NCBI GenBank assembly: GCA_038326205.1
Contig: JBBQJV010000010.1
Span: 1 to 64,000 of the forward strand
Length of the DNA: 64,000 bases
Direction: 5' to 3'
DNA from: UBA7672 sp038326205
GTDB lineage: Bacteria > Pseudomonadota > Alphaproteobacteria > Caulobacterales > Hyphomonadaceae
This document shows, in pieces, positions 1 to 8,102 of the stretch. Numbering within the stretch: position 1 is the stretch's first letter; each line of letters begins with the position of its first letter. The translations under genes were made by a program, and so were the position numbers. The notes below the pieces were generated by a model, which was given only the letters and a program-made list of their open reading frames with translations, searched no databases and was not told the DNA's origin.

Positions 1-38
1 CCCCGCCCTCTCGCCCCGGCCTTGCGGCGCCGCGCGGG

Positions 39-53
39 CCCCCCCCCCCCCCC
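39..53. repeat. 15-base C homopolymer near the window edge
   Basis: Fifteen consecutive C residues follow a very GC-rich stretch (positions 1-38). No gene is visible in the first 190 bases. A run this long is unusual in this genome and may be a contig-end or sequencing artefact rather than a biological element. Confidence 0.8.
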
Positions 54-193
54 TTGCCCAGAAGATGCCTCAATTGGCCCCTTGACGGAAAGTATTGTTA
101 TTCGATAAATAAACATCGACTTTCGAGATGGCGGTCAGGGGCCATCGCGGGAGGGACGATAGAGCAAAAGCCATGTCCACTCGGAGAACAAAA

Positions 194-544
194 ATGAAAA
201 CCGCATCTCTGGCCACCAACCTGATCGCCTGCGTTACCATCATCGGCGCTGCTGCCGCCGGTTTCGCGACAGGCCCCGCCTTTGCGCAAACGAACGCGCA
301 CAACGATGCCTTCCAGTTCAAGTTTTCCTACAAGGTCAGCGAGCTTAAGTCGGCGCCTAGCGCCGAAAAGCTGCTCGCCCGCCTCGAAGGCGAAGTGCGC
401 GACCATTGCAACAACAAGCGCCGCATGACGATGGACGAACATGCTCGCACGCGTGACTGCGTGAGCGACACCATGCGCCAGACCATTTCCAAGTTCGCCT
501 CGGGCACGGTCGCCCAGGCCTATGACCTTCACGCTGGCGGCTGA
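194..544 (+). CDS. UrcA family secreted protein
   Basis: 116-residue protein with an N-terminal signal peptide (cleavage likely after the AFAQ near residue 31). The mature part has the UrcA-family pattern: a short beta strand (FQFKFSY), a helix with a KLLARLEGEVRDHC stretch, and a second cysteine in RTRDCVSDTM, the two cysteines probably forming a disulfide. UrcA proteins are small periplasmic proteins of unknown function, common in Caulobacterales and sphingomonads. The start at 194 is preferred over an ATG 66 bases upstream because it places the signal peptide at the N-terminus. A good terminator follows 30 bases after the stop, so the gene is probably monocistronic. Confidence 0.75.
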   Translation: MKTASLATNLIACVTIIGAAAAGFATGPAFAQTNAHNDAFQFKFSYKVSELKSAPSAEKLLARLEGEVRDHCNNKRRMTMDEHARTRDCVSDTMRQTISKFASGTVAQAYDLHAGG

Positions 545-576
545 TCCCCCCGATTTCCAACGCCAGTGAGTCGAGA

Positions 577-604
577 GGCCGGACCCGCAAAGGTTCGGCC
601 TTTT
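577..604 (+). terminator. Rho-independent terminator after the UrcA-like gene
   Basis: Nine-base arms (577-585 and 592-600, one G-T pair) around a six-base loop, followed by TTTT. It lies 33 bases past the stop of the UrcA-like gene. Confidence 0.75.
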
Positions 605-821
605 GCCCACTAAATGAGGGACACTTTTTTCGTCTCTCCCTCGGACCTGTCTCGCGGGCTTGCCCGCGATCTGGAAGGCGCAGCGGGATGCAATGGTGTC
701 AGCCGAGCCATCGCTTCCACTAGGACGCAACGCCACCCCGGACGTCCGCCACAGCTGATCCCAAGTCCTTGGCGGACGGACCGGGTCTGGCGCTGATGCG
801 CTCGTTCGCGAGTTGCAGTTT
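605..821. other. Intergenic stretch with a 9-base inverted repeat
   Basis: No convincing gene is seen. A perfect inverted repeat, CGTCCGCCA at 743-751 and TGGCGGACG at 770-778, lies about 45 bases beyond the stop of the convergent minus-strand gene. It has no T run on the minus strand, so it may be a weak or Rho-assisted transcription end. Confidence 0.4.
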
Positions 822-2606
822 CTAGTCGCGTATGCCGAAGGCAGCCCAACGGCTGAACTGGCTCTGCTCGCCGGCTGGCGAGACGCCGCGCACGCGCCAG
901 CGCCAGGCGCCTGTGCGGGGAAAAGTTTCGGCCAGTTCGTCCAGCGCTTCGACCGTAAGGCGTTTGTGGAGCGGATCCTCAATCCAGCGCTTTGAGATGG
1001 GGTCGTAGGCCTCGATCTCGACGATGTATATGGAGGCGTCTGCGATGGACTGCCACGCAAGACGCACGGGTTGCGGTCCGCCGCCGAACTGCACGCCCTC
1101 GGCGGGTTCGAGTATGCGAGGGGAGGCGGCGGCAAACGATTGCGACGACGCGGCGGTGGTGGCGAAGGTGTCCGCGAAACGAGAGCGCGGCACCGCAAGC
1201 GACGCCTTGAACCAAGCCGGGCGACTATCGGGAAGAGCGACGCGATACCATTCGCCGTCTTCGAGCATGACGCGACCATTAATCAGCAGGGCTTCACCTC
1301 CCGCGCGGGTCTCGGCAATGATCTGCACATCGTCGGCCGCTGAAGGACGCGCGCGGTATCGCTGTCCCGACGAGCGCGCAACGATGACTTCGGGCGGGGT
1401 GAAGCTGGAGACTTCCGTTGGAGATGTGGGCGTCGGCAGAGCGGGCGCCTCGACTTCGGAGGCGGTCGGAAGCGCTGAAGGCAAGTCGGCTGGGACAAGC
1501 GAGGAATCCGCGAACGGCGCTGCGGGCGGCTCAGGAGCCACCTCGGATTGGAGTGTTGCAGCGGCAGGTTCAGCTGGCGTTTCTAGCAGCATTTCGTCGG
1601 GCGACGCCATCAGCGAGACCGAGGTCGAAGTCTGTGATTGGCTGTAGAAGTACCAGCCCGTAACCGCGCCTCCCGCTACCAGCAGTAGCAAGACCAGGGG
1701 CAGCAGCCAGCTTCCGCCCCCGCCTTCGGACTCAGGGAGATAGGCGATGCGGCCCGGCGTTTCGGGCCAATCTCGGCCAGCCCCATCTTCATCCCGTACA
1801 TAGACCGAAGGACCATCCAGCAGCGGATCATGGGGCGTCTTGCGCGGCGCAGGAGCAATGCGCGCTGCCTTCGGTTGCTCCACGCGGGGCCCAAGCGGCG
1901 CTTCCGCAGGCAAGGGCATACTGTCATCGGCGAACAGGGTCTCATCGGAATCTATCGGCGCTTCGCGGGCGGGCGTTGGTTCGGGAGGGGGAGAGGCAGC
2001 GACAGCCGGCGGTGCGGTGTTGTTGGGTAGGGAGATTGTGGCCTTTGCGCCGAGAGAAAGGCCGCCTGTGCCAGAAGCAAGGTTGTTGTCCCCGATGACG
2101 GCGGCGCCGCCATTGGTGTTGATCGTGGTGTTCGTGATGTCGAAACTGGCCGTGAGACCTTCGTTCCGTGTGTTGATCTTTAGAGTGAGGAATTCGAGCA
2201 GCCGGTTCAGGAAGGCATGGTCTTCGGCGACAACGTAAGAAAGCCGCCCGTCGCTCGTGCCGATGGCGAGTCCCTTGCGCAGCGGGCTGAGCAGATTGAT
2301 GAGCATGAACATGCCGCCGACGCCGATAAGGATCATGCCGACGATCTGGCCGAGCGAGTTGCCGGAGCCGCCATAGCCGGCTGGATTGCGGAAATTGAGA
2401 AACGCCATCGCGGCAGCGCCGCCAAGCGCCATGGCGACACCGAGACGCGCGAGACCCCAATTGCGTTTGACGTTCAGGATTTCGATCGAGCCAATATTGT
2501 CGATGGCGATGAGCGTATTGCCCACAGCGATGGTGCGCTCGCGAATACGGCCAATGCCGCTGTCGTGCTCGGTAGGTTGGTGAGGTTTGCCCGTTACAGA
2601 GGTCAT
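822..2606 (-). CDS. Three-pass membrane protein with DUF6232-like N-terminus, SH3-like and C-terminal beta domain
   Basis: 594 residues. Residues 20-150 resemble DUF6232 proteins: a short beta region, two adjacent membrane segments (about 52-72 and 86-106), then a cytoplasmic region. Residues 155-190 form a Gly/Asn-rich patch (ITNTTINTNGG, IGDNNLASG), followed by a Pro/Ala-rich linker and a third membrane segment at about 300-320. The exported C-terminus has an SH3-like module (about 415-475, GEWYRVAL and AWFKASL) and an FN3-like beta sandwich (about 497-594, VRLAWQSI and WRWRVRG). The gene starts 28 bases after the end of the broken TIR gene, so the two probably form one transcript. The architecture suggests a protein that senses or binds something at the envelope and signals inward; that role is inferred only. 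Confidence 0.65.
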   Translation of the reverse strand: MTSVTGKPHQPTEHDSGIGRIRERTIAVGNTLIAIDNIGSIEILNVKRNWGLARLGVAMALGGAAAMAFLNFRNPAGYGGSGNSLGQIVGMILIGVGGMFMLINLLSPLRKGLAIGTSDGRLSYVVAEDHAFLNRLLEFLTLKINTRNEGLTASFDITNTTINTNGGAAVIGDNNLASGTGGLSLGAKATISLPNNTAPPAVAASPPPEPTPAREAPIDSDETLFADDSMPLPAEAPLGPRVEQPKAARIAPAPRKTPHDPLLDGPSVYVRDEDGAGRDWPETPGRIAYLPESEGGGGSWLLPLVLLLLVAGGAVTGWYFYSQSQTSTSVSLMASPDEMLLETPAEPAAATLQSEVAPEPPAAPFADSSLVPADLPSALPTASEVEAPALPTPTSPTEVSSFTPPEVIVARSSGQRYRARPSAADDVQIIAETRAGGEALLINGRVMLEDGEWYRVALPDSRPAWFKASLAVPRSRFADTFATTAASSQSFAAASPRILEPAEGVQFGGGPQPVRLAWQSIADASIYIVEIEAYDPISKRWIEDPLHKRLTVEALDELAETFPRTGAWRWRVRGVSPAGEQSQFSRWAAFGIRD

Positions 2607-2634
2607 CGCGACTTCCCAATTTACTCAACACAAA

Positions 2635-3327
2635 TCAGCGTAGTTTCTCTACAGCAAACGGACCGTTCGGATAACGCGTCGCTAATTTGCGTACGCCGGG
2701 ACCGTCGCGCATTTGTACTAGCGCGGCGAGTTCCTGCAGGCCGGGACGCGACAGCTTCTGGGCAAGAACATCCAGTACCGAACGCCACGCCGCGTCGGCG
2801 CGCTGGCCGCTCCAGCGTGAGAGGTTCGTCGCGTGGATCTGTCCGAATGGCATCGGGATGCTGCATGCTTCGAGCAGGATAGGGACGAGCGTGCCACGAT
2901 GGCGACCTTTATCTGCTTCCGAGCGCACCCAGTCTCACTCGACCGATCGTGGCGACCAGGCAACGATTTGGGCGCGACATGAATTGACCTGTGCGTCGAT
3001 ACGGCGATCGAACGGTTCGCCGGGCGCGAGGTCGTCATCGATCCACAACGTGCCTACGAGTTCCCGCAGGCGCGCAATGATAGGTTCGACAAGCGGATGG
3101 TCAGCGCCCGAATAGGAAAAGAAAACTTCGGCCGGTGTGGCGACACGTGGCGCGACGGAAACGTTCATGGGTATTGGCATGGGCGTAGGCGGTGGCGCCG
3201 CGCCGTAATTGTGCACGAAAGTGATGCTGCTGCCCGGACCGACAGCGGGAGCGCCGGCACCGCTGACCATGTTGCCCGCGCCAATCGCAAAGCCGCCGCC
3301 ACCGGGATGATTGCCGGACACCGCCAT
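2635..3327 (-). pseudogene. TIR-domain protein interrupted by one in-frame TGA
   Basis: The N-terminal part (130 residues) has a Gly-rich start (FAIGAGNMVSGAG, residues 13-25), a Pro-rich linker, then a TIR domain beginning at about residue 67: AEVFFSYSGADHP, GTLWIDDDLAPGEPFD and SCRAQIVAWSPRSVE. A TGA at 2935-2937 then stops it. Reading on in the same frame gives DWVRSEADKGRHRGTLVPIL, exactly the expected continuation of a TIR domain (SVES-DW-VRSE), and the frame stays open to 2635. One base change therefore separates the two halves; Ser, Arg or Trp at this codon would restore a protein of about 230 residues. TIR domains in bacteria are usually NAD-cleaving or signalling effectors of immune systems. 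Reinitiation at the GTG at 2926-2928 could make the C-terminal half only. It is downstream of pyrD on the same strand and just upstream of the membrane protein. Confidence 0.8.
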
Positions 3328-3405
3328 TTCCCCGTCCCATGCTCCCCGCCTGTGAGAACATCGGAATGATAGGCCCCGAAAAAGCTCGCTCCTAGAGGCT
3401 TCAGG

Positions 3406-4467
3406 TCAGGATAGGCGGAAGGCGGAAATGCTGGTCAGGCCGTTGGCGTCCATGGCGGCGATCAGGTCGGCCTTGATGCGGCGAACCAGCATGGGGCCGT
3501 GGAACACCAGCGCGGAATAGAGTTGAACGGCCTGCGCGCCGGCCCTCAATTTGGCAATCACGTCGTCTGCCGAGGAGATTCCACCGGCGCCGATGAGGTC
3601 AAGCCTGTCGCCTATGACGGCATGGAAGACCGACAATACTTGCGTGGATTTCTTCATCAGCGGCGCGCCGGACAGACCGCCTGTTTCACCCTTGTGAGAC
3701 GAGGCCAGCGTTTCGGGCCGGTCGATGGTCGTGTTCGAAACGATCAGTCCGGACAGCCAGTCCTGCGCCAGCGCGACTTCGGCAATGTCTGTGATGGCCT
3801 TCTCGTCGAGGTCGGGCGCGACTTTCAGAAACACGGGGCGGTTCTTAACGGCAGCGTCCATCTCGTGCGCGGCGATGCCGATGCGTCCGAGCAGTTCTTC
3901 AAGCGCGCCGCGATCCTGCAGGCCGCGCAATCCGGGTGTGTTGGGCGAGGAGACATTGATGGTGACATAGCTGCTGTAAGGCCAGACTGCTTTGACCCCT
4001 GCGACGTAGTCGGCAATGCGATCTTGACTGTCCTTATTCGCGCCGACATTAGCGCCGACGATGCCGATGGATCGCGGCGCGGCAGACAGACGCCGCACGA
4101 ACATGCCGATGCCTTCATTGTTGAAGCCCATGCGATTGATCACCGCCTGGTCCTGCGTCAGCCGGAATAGACGCGGGCGTGGATTGCCGGCCTGTGGGCG
4201 CGGCGTGACAGTGCCGCATTCCGTGAAACCAAATCCGAAGACGAGCATCTGAGCGAAGACTTCGGCATTCTTGTCGAAGCCTGCGGCGAGACCGATCGGG
4301 TTGGGCAGGTGGAGCCCCGACTTCTTCAGGGTGACGCCGAGGCGCGGGTCGTCTATCTCGGGCGAAGGTTTTGCGAGACCGATCTTCAAGGAGTTGATCG
4401 TGAAGCGATGCGCGCATTCGGCCGGAAGGATATGTACTGCGCGCGCGGCGAAATCGAACAGGCTCAC
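3406..4467 (-). CDS. pyrD: Dihydroorotate dehydrogenase (quinone), class 2
   Basis: 353 residues, the usual length for the membrane-associated class 2 enzyme, which oxidises dihydroorotate to orotate in pyrimidine synthesis and passes electrons through FMN to quinone. The N-terminal amphipathic extension (about residues 1-45) is the class 2 quinone/membrane element. Family motifs are present: NPIGLAAGFDKNAE, GTVTPRPQAGNPRPRLFRL and NRMGFNNEG, then NVSSPNTPGLR at about 171-181 (the catalytic Ser replaces the Cys of class 1), VSNTTIDRP and GAGGISSADD in the FMN-binding region. The start overlaps the stop of the upstream DUF952 gene by four bases (ATGA), so the two are translationally coupled. 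Confidence 0.97.
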   Translation of the reverse strand: MSLFDFAARAVHILPAECAHRFTINSLKIGLAKPSPEIDDPRLGVTLKKSGLHLPNPIGLAAGFDKNAEVFAQMLVFGFGFTECGTVTPRPQAGNPRPRLFRLTQDQAVINRMGFNNEGIGMFVRRLSAAPRSIGIVGANVGANKDSQDRIADYVAGVKAVWPYSSYVTINVSSPNTPGLRGLQDRGALEELLGRIGIAAHEMDAAVKNRPVFLKVAPDLDEKAITDIAEVALAQDWLSGLIVSNTTIDRPETLASSHKGETGGLSGAPLMKKSTQVLSVFHAVIGDRLDLIGAGGISSADDVIAKLRAGAQAVQLYSALVFHGPMLVRRIKADLIAAMDANGLTSISAFRLS

Positions 4468-4862
4468 GTGTCGGTTTCCGGTTTGTTGGCCGGCTTGTCG
4501 TCGGGCTCGGGCTGGCGCAGCACGAACTCAGGCGCGAGCGGTGCGCCATCGGCGTCGAATTCATCGAGCGGCCAGATGGCGCTGATGTGATGTTCGCGGA
4601 CGCTGGCGTAGACGTGCGGAAAGTAGTCGCCGCCCCGTGATCTTTCCCACTTCAGGTCCGGCCCGAAATTACGGCCGTCGACCGACACCAGGGCGCAACC
4701 TTTCTGGCCCTTGAACCATTTTGCCAGCGTCTCCTGCACCTGTTTCGAGGTGGAGAAGTGGACATAGCCATCGGCAATATCGACGGGCGCTTGCATGGCT
4801 TGACCGTCCTCGACCGCTGCGAGCTGTTCCGCCGTGAGTATCTTGTAGATCATCGCGCTCAT
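4464..4862 (-). CDS. DUF952 domain-containing protein
   Basis: 132 residues from the ATG at 4862; a second ATG three codons on is also possible. DUF952 proteins are small cytoplasmic proteins of unknown function with a fold related to glutathione S-transferase or RNA 2'-phosphotransferase-like domains. Typical features are IYKILTAEQ at the start, GYVHFSTSKQVQETL, and WERSRGGDYFPHVYA with the conserved FPH(V/L)Y. The C-terminal tail is acidic and low in complexity. It overlaps pyrD by four bases, and its start overlaps the region upstream of the divergent queC by about 115 bases of non-coding DNA. Confidence 0.88.
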   Translation of the reverse strand: MSAMIYKILTAEQLAAVEDGQAMQAPVDIADGYVHFSTSKQVQETLAKWFKGQKGCALVSVDGRNFGPDLKWERSRGGDYFPHVYASVREHHISAIWPLDEFDADGAPLAPEFVLRQPEPDDKPANKPETDT

Positions 4863-4977
4863 GTGGCGGCGTTTTGCTCCGGATGAGGCCGGGTTGCAAG
4901 CGGAATGGCCGGTCCGGGGCTTGTGGTCTAATGCCTGGTGGCTTGACCCGAAAGGGCCCGGGCGCCATCGGACAGGC

Positions 4978-5682
4978 ATGACCACACGTTCGGCTCTCGT
5001 GCTGTTTTCGGGCGGACAGGATTCCGCCGTCTGCCTTTCATGGGCGTTGACCCGCTATGAGCGGGTCGAGACCGTGGGATTCGATTACCGGCAAAGGCAT
5101 CGCATCGAACTGGATTGTCGCCAGACTTTGCTGACGCGGCTGCGGGAGGCGTTTCCGGGCTGGTCGGCGAAGTTGGGCGAGGACCTTGTGCTCGATCTTG
5201 GCGTGCTGGGTGAGGTGTCCGACACGGCGCTGACGCGTGAGCAGGAGATCGGCTTCGCGGAGAACGGCCTGCCGAGCACATTCGTGCCGGGACGCAATTT
5301 GGTGTTCTTCGCGCTGGCTGGCGCAGTCGCCTATCGCCGCGGTCTTGGCGCACTGATCGGCGGCATGTGTGAGACGGATTATTCCGGCTATCCGGATTGT
5401 CGCCGCGTAACGCTGGACGCGGTGCAGTCTTCGCTTACGCTTGGCATGGACCGCGACATGCCCGTCGAGGCGCCGCTTATGTATCTCGACAAGGCGCAGA
5501 CATGGGCGCTGGCGCGGGAACTGGGCGGGCAAAAACTGGTCGACCTGATCGTCGAGGACACGCACACCTGTTATCTAGGTGATCGCACGCACCGCCATGT
5601 GTGGGGTTACGGTTGCGGCGCGTGCCCGTCGTGTGAGCTGCGCGCGAATGGATGGGCGAAATGGCGGGCAGGCGCGTCATGA
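4978..5682 (+). CDS. queC: 7-cyano-7-deazaguanine synthase
   Basis: 234 residues. QueC uses ATP and ammonia to turn 7-carboxy-7-deazaguanine into preQ0, the precursor of queuosine in tRNA or of 7-deazaguanine DNA modifications. The PP-loop ATPase motif LFSGGQDS is at residues 9-16. The zinc site is the C-terminal cysteine set: CYLGDR followed by GCGACPSCELRANGW. The ATG at 4978 is chosen because it puts the PP-loop at the expected distance from the N-terminus; an upstream ATG would add 39 residues unrelated to the family. The stop overlaps the queE start (ATGA). Confidence 0.96.
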   Translation: MTTRSALVLFSGGQDSAVCLSWALTRYERVETVGFDYRQRHRIELDCRQTLLTRLREAFPGWSAKLGEDLVLDLGVLGEVSDTALTREQEIGFAENGLPSTFVPGRNLVFFALAGAVAYRRGLGALIGGMCETDYSGYPDCRRVTLDAVQSSLTLGMDRDMPVEAPLMYLDKAQTWALARELGGQKLVDLIVEDTHTCYLGDRTHRHVWGYGCGACPSCELRANGWAKWRAGAS

Positions 5683-6311
5683 CCTATTCGGTCAAGGAGT
5701 GTTTCTACACGCTGCAGGGCGAGGGGGGCCATACGGGGCGCGCCGCCGTGTTCCTGCGCTTTGCCGGGTGCAATCTCTGGAATGGTCTGGAGCGCGATCG
5801 CGCGAGTTCAGTCTGCAAGTTTTGCGATACGGATTTCGTCGGCGTCGACGGTGATGGCGGCGGCAAATTCGCGACGGCGGAGGCTGTGGCCGAGCATGTG
5901 GCGGCGCGCTGGAGCGGCGCGAGTGGCAGGCCGTATGTCGTGTGCACGGGTGGGGAGCCGTTGCTGCAGCTGGACGAAGCGTTGATCTCTGCGCTGCACG
6001 CCAAGGGTTTTGAGGTGGCGGTCGAGACCAACGGCACTATTGCCGCGCCGCGGTCGCTCGATTGGGTGTGCGTGTCGCCGAAGTCGGTGGCTGAACTGAA
6101 GCAGGCTTCGGGTGACGAGTTGAAACTGGTCTATCCGCAGGCGGATGCGCCGCCGGAAAAATTTGCGTCACTCGGTTTTCGCAATTTCTTCCTGCAGCCG
6201 ATGGACGGGCCTGAGCGTGAGGCGAACACGGCAGCGTGCATCGCTTACTGCCTTGCGCATCCACGGTGGCGGCTCAGCCTGCAGACCCACAAGGTGACGG
6301 GCATTCCCTGA
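5679..6311 (+). CDS. queE: 7-carboxy-7-deazaguanine synthase, radical SAM
   Basis: 210 residues. QueE rearranges 6-carboxytetrahydropterin to 7-carboxy-7-deazaguanine with a radical SAM cluster. The family start (YSVKECFYTLQGEGGHTGR) is present, followed by the wide-spaced cluster motif of the proteobacterial subtype: Cys in FAGCNLW, about 14 residues, then CKFCDTDF. The glycine-rich SAM site is VCTGGEPLLQLD, and VETNG follows. Start chosen at 5679, overlapping the queC stop. QueD, which makes the substrate, is not in this window. Confidence 0.95.
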   Translation: MTYSVKECFYTLQGEGGHTGRAAVFLRFAGCNLWNGLERDRASSVCKFCDTDFVGVDGDGGGKFATAEAVAEHVAARWSGASGRPYVVCTGGEPLLQLDEALISALHAKGFEVAVETNGTIAAPRSLDWVCVSPKSVAELKQASGDELKLVYPQADAPPEKFASLGFRNFFLQPMDGPEREANTAACIAYCLAHPRWRLSLQTHKVTGIP

Positions 6312-6366
6312 ATCAAAACGCCGCCCCTTTCGGAGCGGTGCCTTGTCGTTGATTACAAGTTGCGTC

Positions 6367-6846
6367 TTATGACAGCTTGGCCGCGAAGCGGCGAGCGAAA
6401 CGGTCGAAGGATGTGCGGGCGTCAGACCAGGTCCCGGTACCGAAGACGTTGGTGATGTCGGTTTCATACCATTTGTGTTTGAGGCGGCCGATCTCCTGGC
6501 CCGATGCATCGTAGGCGATACCGGAAATCTCGGCGCCGCCAATGCTGATCGAGCGCATGCCATCAAGCCCCAACTTGTCGGAGACTTGCTGGAACGTCGG
6601 GTGATTGGGTTTGGCGTCTTCAATCGTCACGACCACGCGCGAGGCCTTCACGCCTGCACTGGTGAATGCGGTATCGACTTTGCGGGTCAGCGCGTCCGTT
6701 AGCGTCCGGGCTTCGCGTGTGCCGAGGTCATCATCCAGTTTCTTCTGGAACTCGGTAGAGACCTTTGCCTCGACCGTGACGGCGGCGGCGGGCATTGCCA
6801 TCGCGAAGGTAACGAAAGCGGCGGCGGCTAAGGCGGCGATACGCAT
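6367..6846 (-). CDS. Periplasmic protein of unknown function
   Basis: 159 residues with a clear signal peptide (cleavage near AMPAAA-VT, residue 22-23). The mature protein alternates strands and helices (VTVEAKVSTEFQKKLDDDL, RVVVTIEDAKPNHP) and ends in a basic amphipathic helix (TSFDRFARRFAAKLS). No cysteines are visible in the mature part and no family is recognised. The profile resembles small DUF4410/DUF3313-type envelope proteins, but this is only a resemblance. It converges on queE. Confidence 0.6.
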   Translation of the reverse strand: MRIAALAAAAFVTFAMAMPAAAVTVEAKVSTEFQKKLDDDLGTREARTLTDALTRKVDTAFTSAGVKASRVVVTIEDAKPNHPTFQQVSDKLGLDGMRSISIGGAEISGIAYDASGQEIGRLKHKWYETDITNVFGTGTWSDARTSFDRFARRFAAKLS

Positions 6847-6967
6847 GGTGTGCTCCCTGTTTCTTCTATGAATTTGTTACTCACGCCTCAGTGCGGCGAG
6901 AACTCCAATTGATTCAGTCTAGCATGAAGCTGGGGTGTAGGGGAGTGTTTGGGAAGTGGCGGCGCCG

Positions 6968-7216
6968 CTAACGCGACTTTGACGCCTGTTCCTGTTGCTG
7001 GCGGCGGAGTTCTTCGTTCTCCTTTTTCAAGCGGTCATTTTCCTGCTGCCGACGTTCCTCGTCGTCAGTCGTGACCAGATCGATTGCAGCGCCACCAACA
7101 GCGCCAACTGCGGTCGCAGTGAGGCCGATCGCAGCGCCTGTAACCTCGGCGACAAGGCAGCCCGACAGGAGCGCCGCTGAAGCCAGCATGATGGCAAGAA
7201 ACAAGGTTTTTTTCAT
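6968..7216 (-). CDS. Small lipoprotein with C-terminal coiled coil
   Basis: 82 residues from the ATG at 7216, where MKKTLFLAIML begins a lipoprotein signal with lipobox LLSG-C. A Gly/Ala-rich hydrophobic stretch (about residues 25-48, AAIGLTATAVGAVGGAA) could insert in a membrane. The last 30 residues are highly charged with heptad character (ERRQQENDRLKKENEELRRQ), predicting a short coiled coil that could reach into the periplasm. Function unknown; an upstream ATG eight codons earlier is less likely because it weakens the signal peptide. Confidence 0.65.
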   Translation of the reverse strand: MKKTLFLAIMLASAALLSGCLVAEVTGAAIGLTATAVGAVGGAAIDLVTTDDEERRQQENDRLKKENEELRRQQQEQASKSR

Positions 7217-7296
7217 TGCCGCGCAAATTCCCTTCGACATGAGACACCGAAGCTAACCGAGTTCGGGTCGAAGGAAAATGCTGGCCGACAGGTGTA

Positions 7297-8010
7297 TCAG
7301 AGCGTGTCTGTCAGCACGATTTCGGCTGGACCTTCGATCGTGCGGAACACCACCCTGTTGGCGCCCGTGATCGCAATGCCGTCACGTGCATTGGCGCGCT
7401 GCCAGCTTCCGTCCGGATTGGCGACCTCGATCACACCCGTAGCGGCGACTGCATAGACGTGGCGGCCGAGATCAGTCTCCCAGGCCATTTCCTCGCCAAC
7501 ATTCAATGTCGCCCCTGCGACCCGCGCATCAGCCCGGATAGCCAGCGCACCCTCATCACTTTTGCCAGAGGCTAGAATGGACCACGCCCCGGAACGGTCC
7601 GTCTTGGGAACCTGCTTCGCGCCCCAGTCAGGCTGACCGCCGGCACGGTCCGGCTCAATCCAGATCTGGAAGAGGGTCGTGCTCTCGTCCTCGAGGTTGA
7701 ACTCGGAATGACGCACGCCATCACCGGCCGACATGACCTGAACGTCGCCAGCGGCCGTACGGCCCTGATTGCCCATCGAATCCTGATGGGTGATCGCGCC
7801 AGTGCGAACGTAGGTGATGATTTCCATGTCGCGGTGCGGATGCGCCGGAAAACCGGATTTGGGGGCGATGACGTCGTCATTCCACACCCGCAGCCGGCCC
7901 CAGCTCATGCGCTGGGGATCGTAGTAGTCCGCGAAAGAAAAGTGGTGGTGAGCGTCAAGCCAGCCATGGTTTGCGCCGCCGAGACCGGAAAAGGGTCGGA
8001 CTTCGATCAT
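7297..8010 (-). CDS. Pirin family bicupin (YhaK-like)
   Basis: 237 residues. Pirins are two-domain cupins that bind one metal in the N-terminal cupin; some cleave quercetin, others are redox-responsive proteins. The N-terminus matches the YhaK type (IEVRPFSGLGGANHGWLDAH, then FADYYDP). Metal ligands are visible: HPHRDMEIITY gives two His and a Glu, and GVRHSEFN the remaining His. The start at 8010 (MIEV) fits the family better than the ATG four codons upstream. A perfect 14-base palindrome lies 38 bases upstream, so the gene is probably controlled by a dimeric repressor. Confidence 0.92.
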   Translation of the reverse strand: MIEVRPFSGLGGANHGWLDAHHHFSFADYYDPQRMSWGRLRVWNDDVIAPKSGFPAHPHRDMEIITYVRTGAITHQDSMGNQGRTAAGDVQVMSAGDGVRHSEFNLEDESTTLFQIWIEPDRAGGQPDWGAKQVPKTDRSGAWSILASGKSDEGALAIRADARVAGATLNVGEEMAWETDLGRHVYAVAATGVIEVANPDGSWQRANARDGIAITGANRVVFRTIEGPAEIVLTDTL

Positions 8011-8047
8011 TGGGATCTCCATCGGCTACTCTCTTGCAGTCCATATA

Positions 8048-8061
8048 GTTGCATATGCAAC
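8048..8061. promoter_or_regulatory. Palindromic operator upstream of the pirin gene
   Basis: GTTGCATATGCAAC is a perfect 14-base palindrome 38 bases upstream of the pirin start. Its TTGCATATGCAA core is the size and composition of a MarR-family operator. No MarR-type gene is in the window, so the regulator would be encoded elsewhere. Confidence 0.5.
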
Positions 8062-8102
8062 AAACTACAAGAGTTGACCCATGGCGGTCCTCAATGCTCC
8101 GG

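Noticed and set aside
98..1279. Long minus-strand open frame (393 codons)
   Set aside because: It overlaps the UrcA-like gene and the end of the membrane-protein gene in the wrong frame and is Arg/Pro/Ser-rich, as expected for GC-rich shadow frames.
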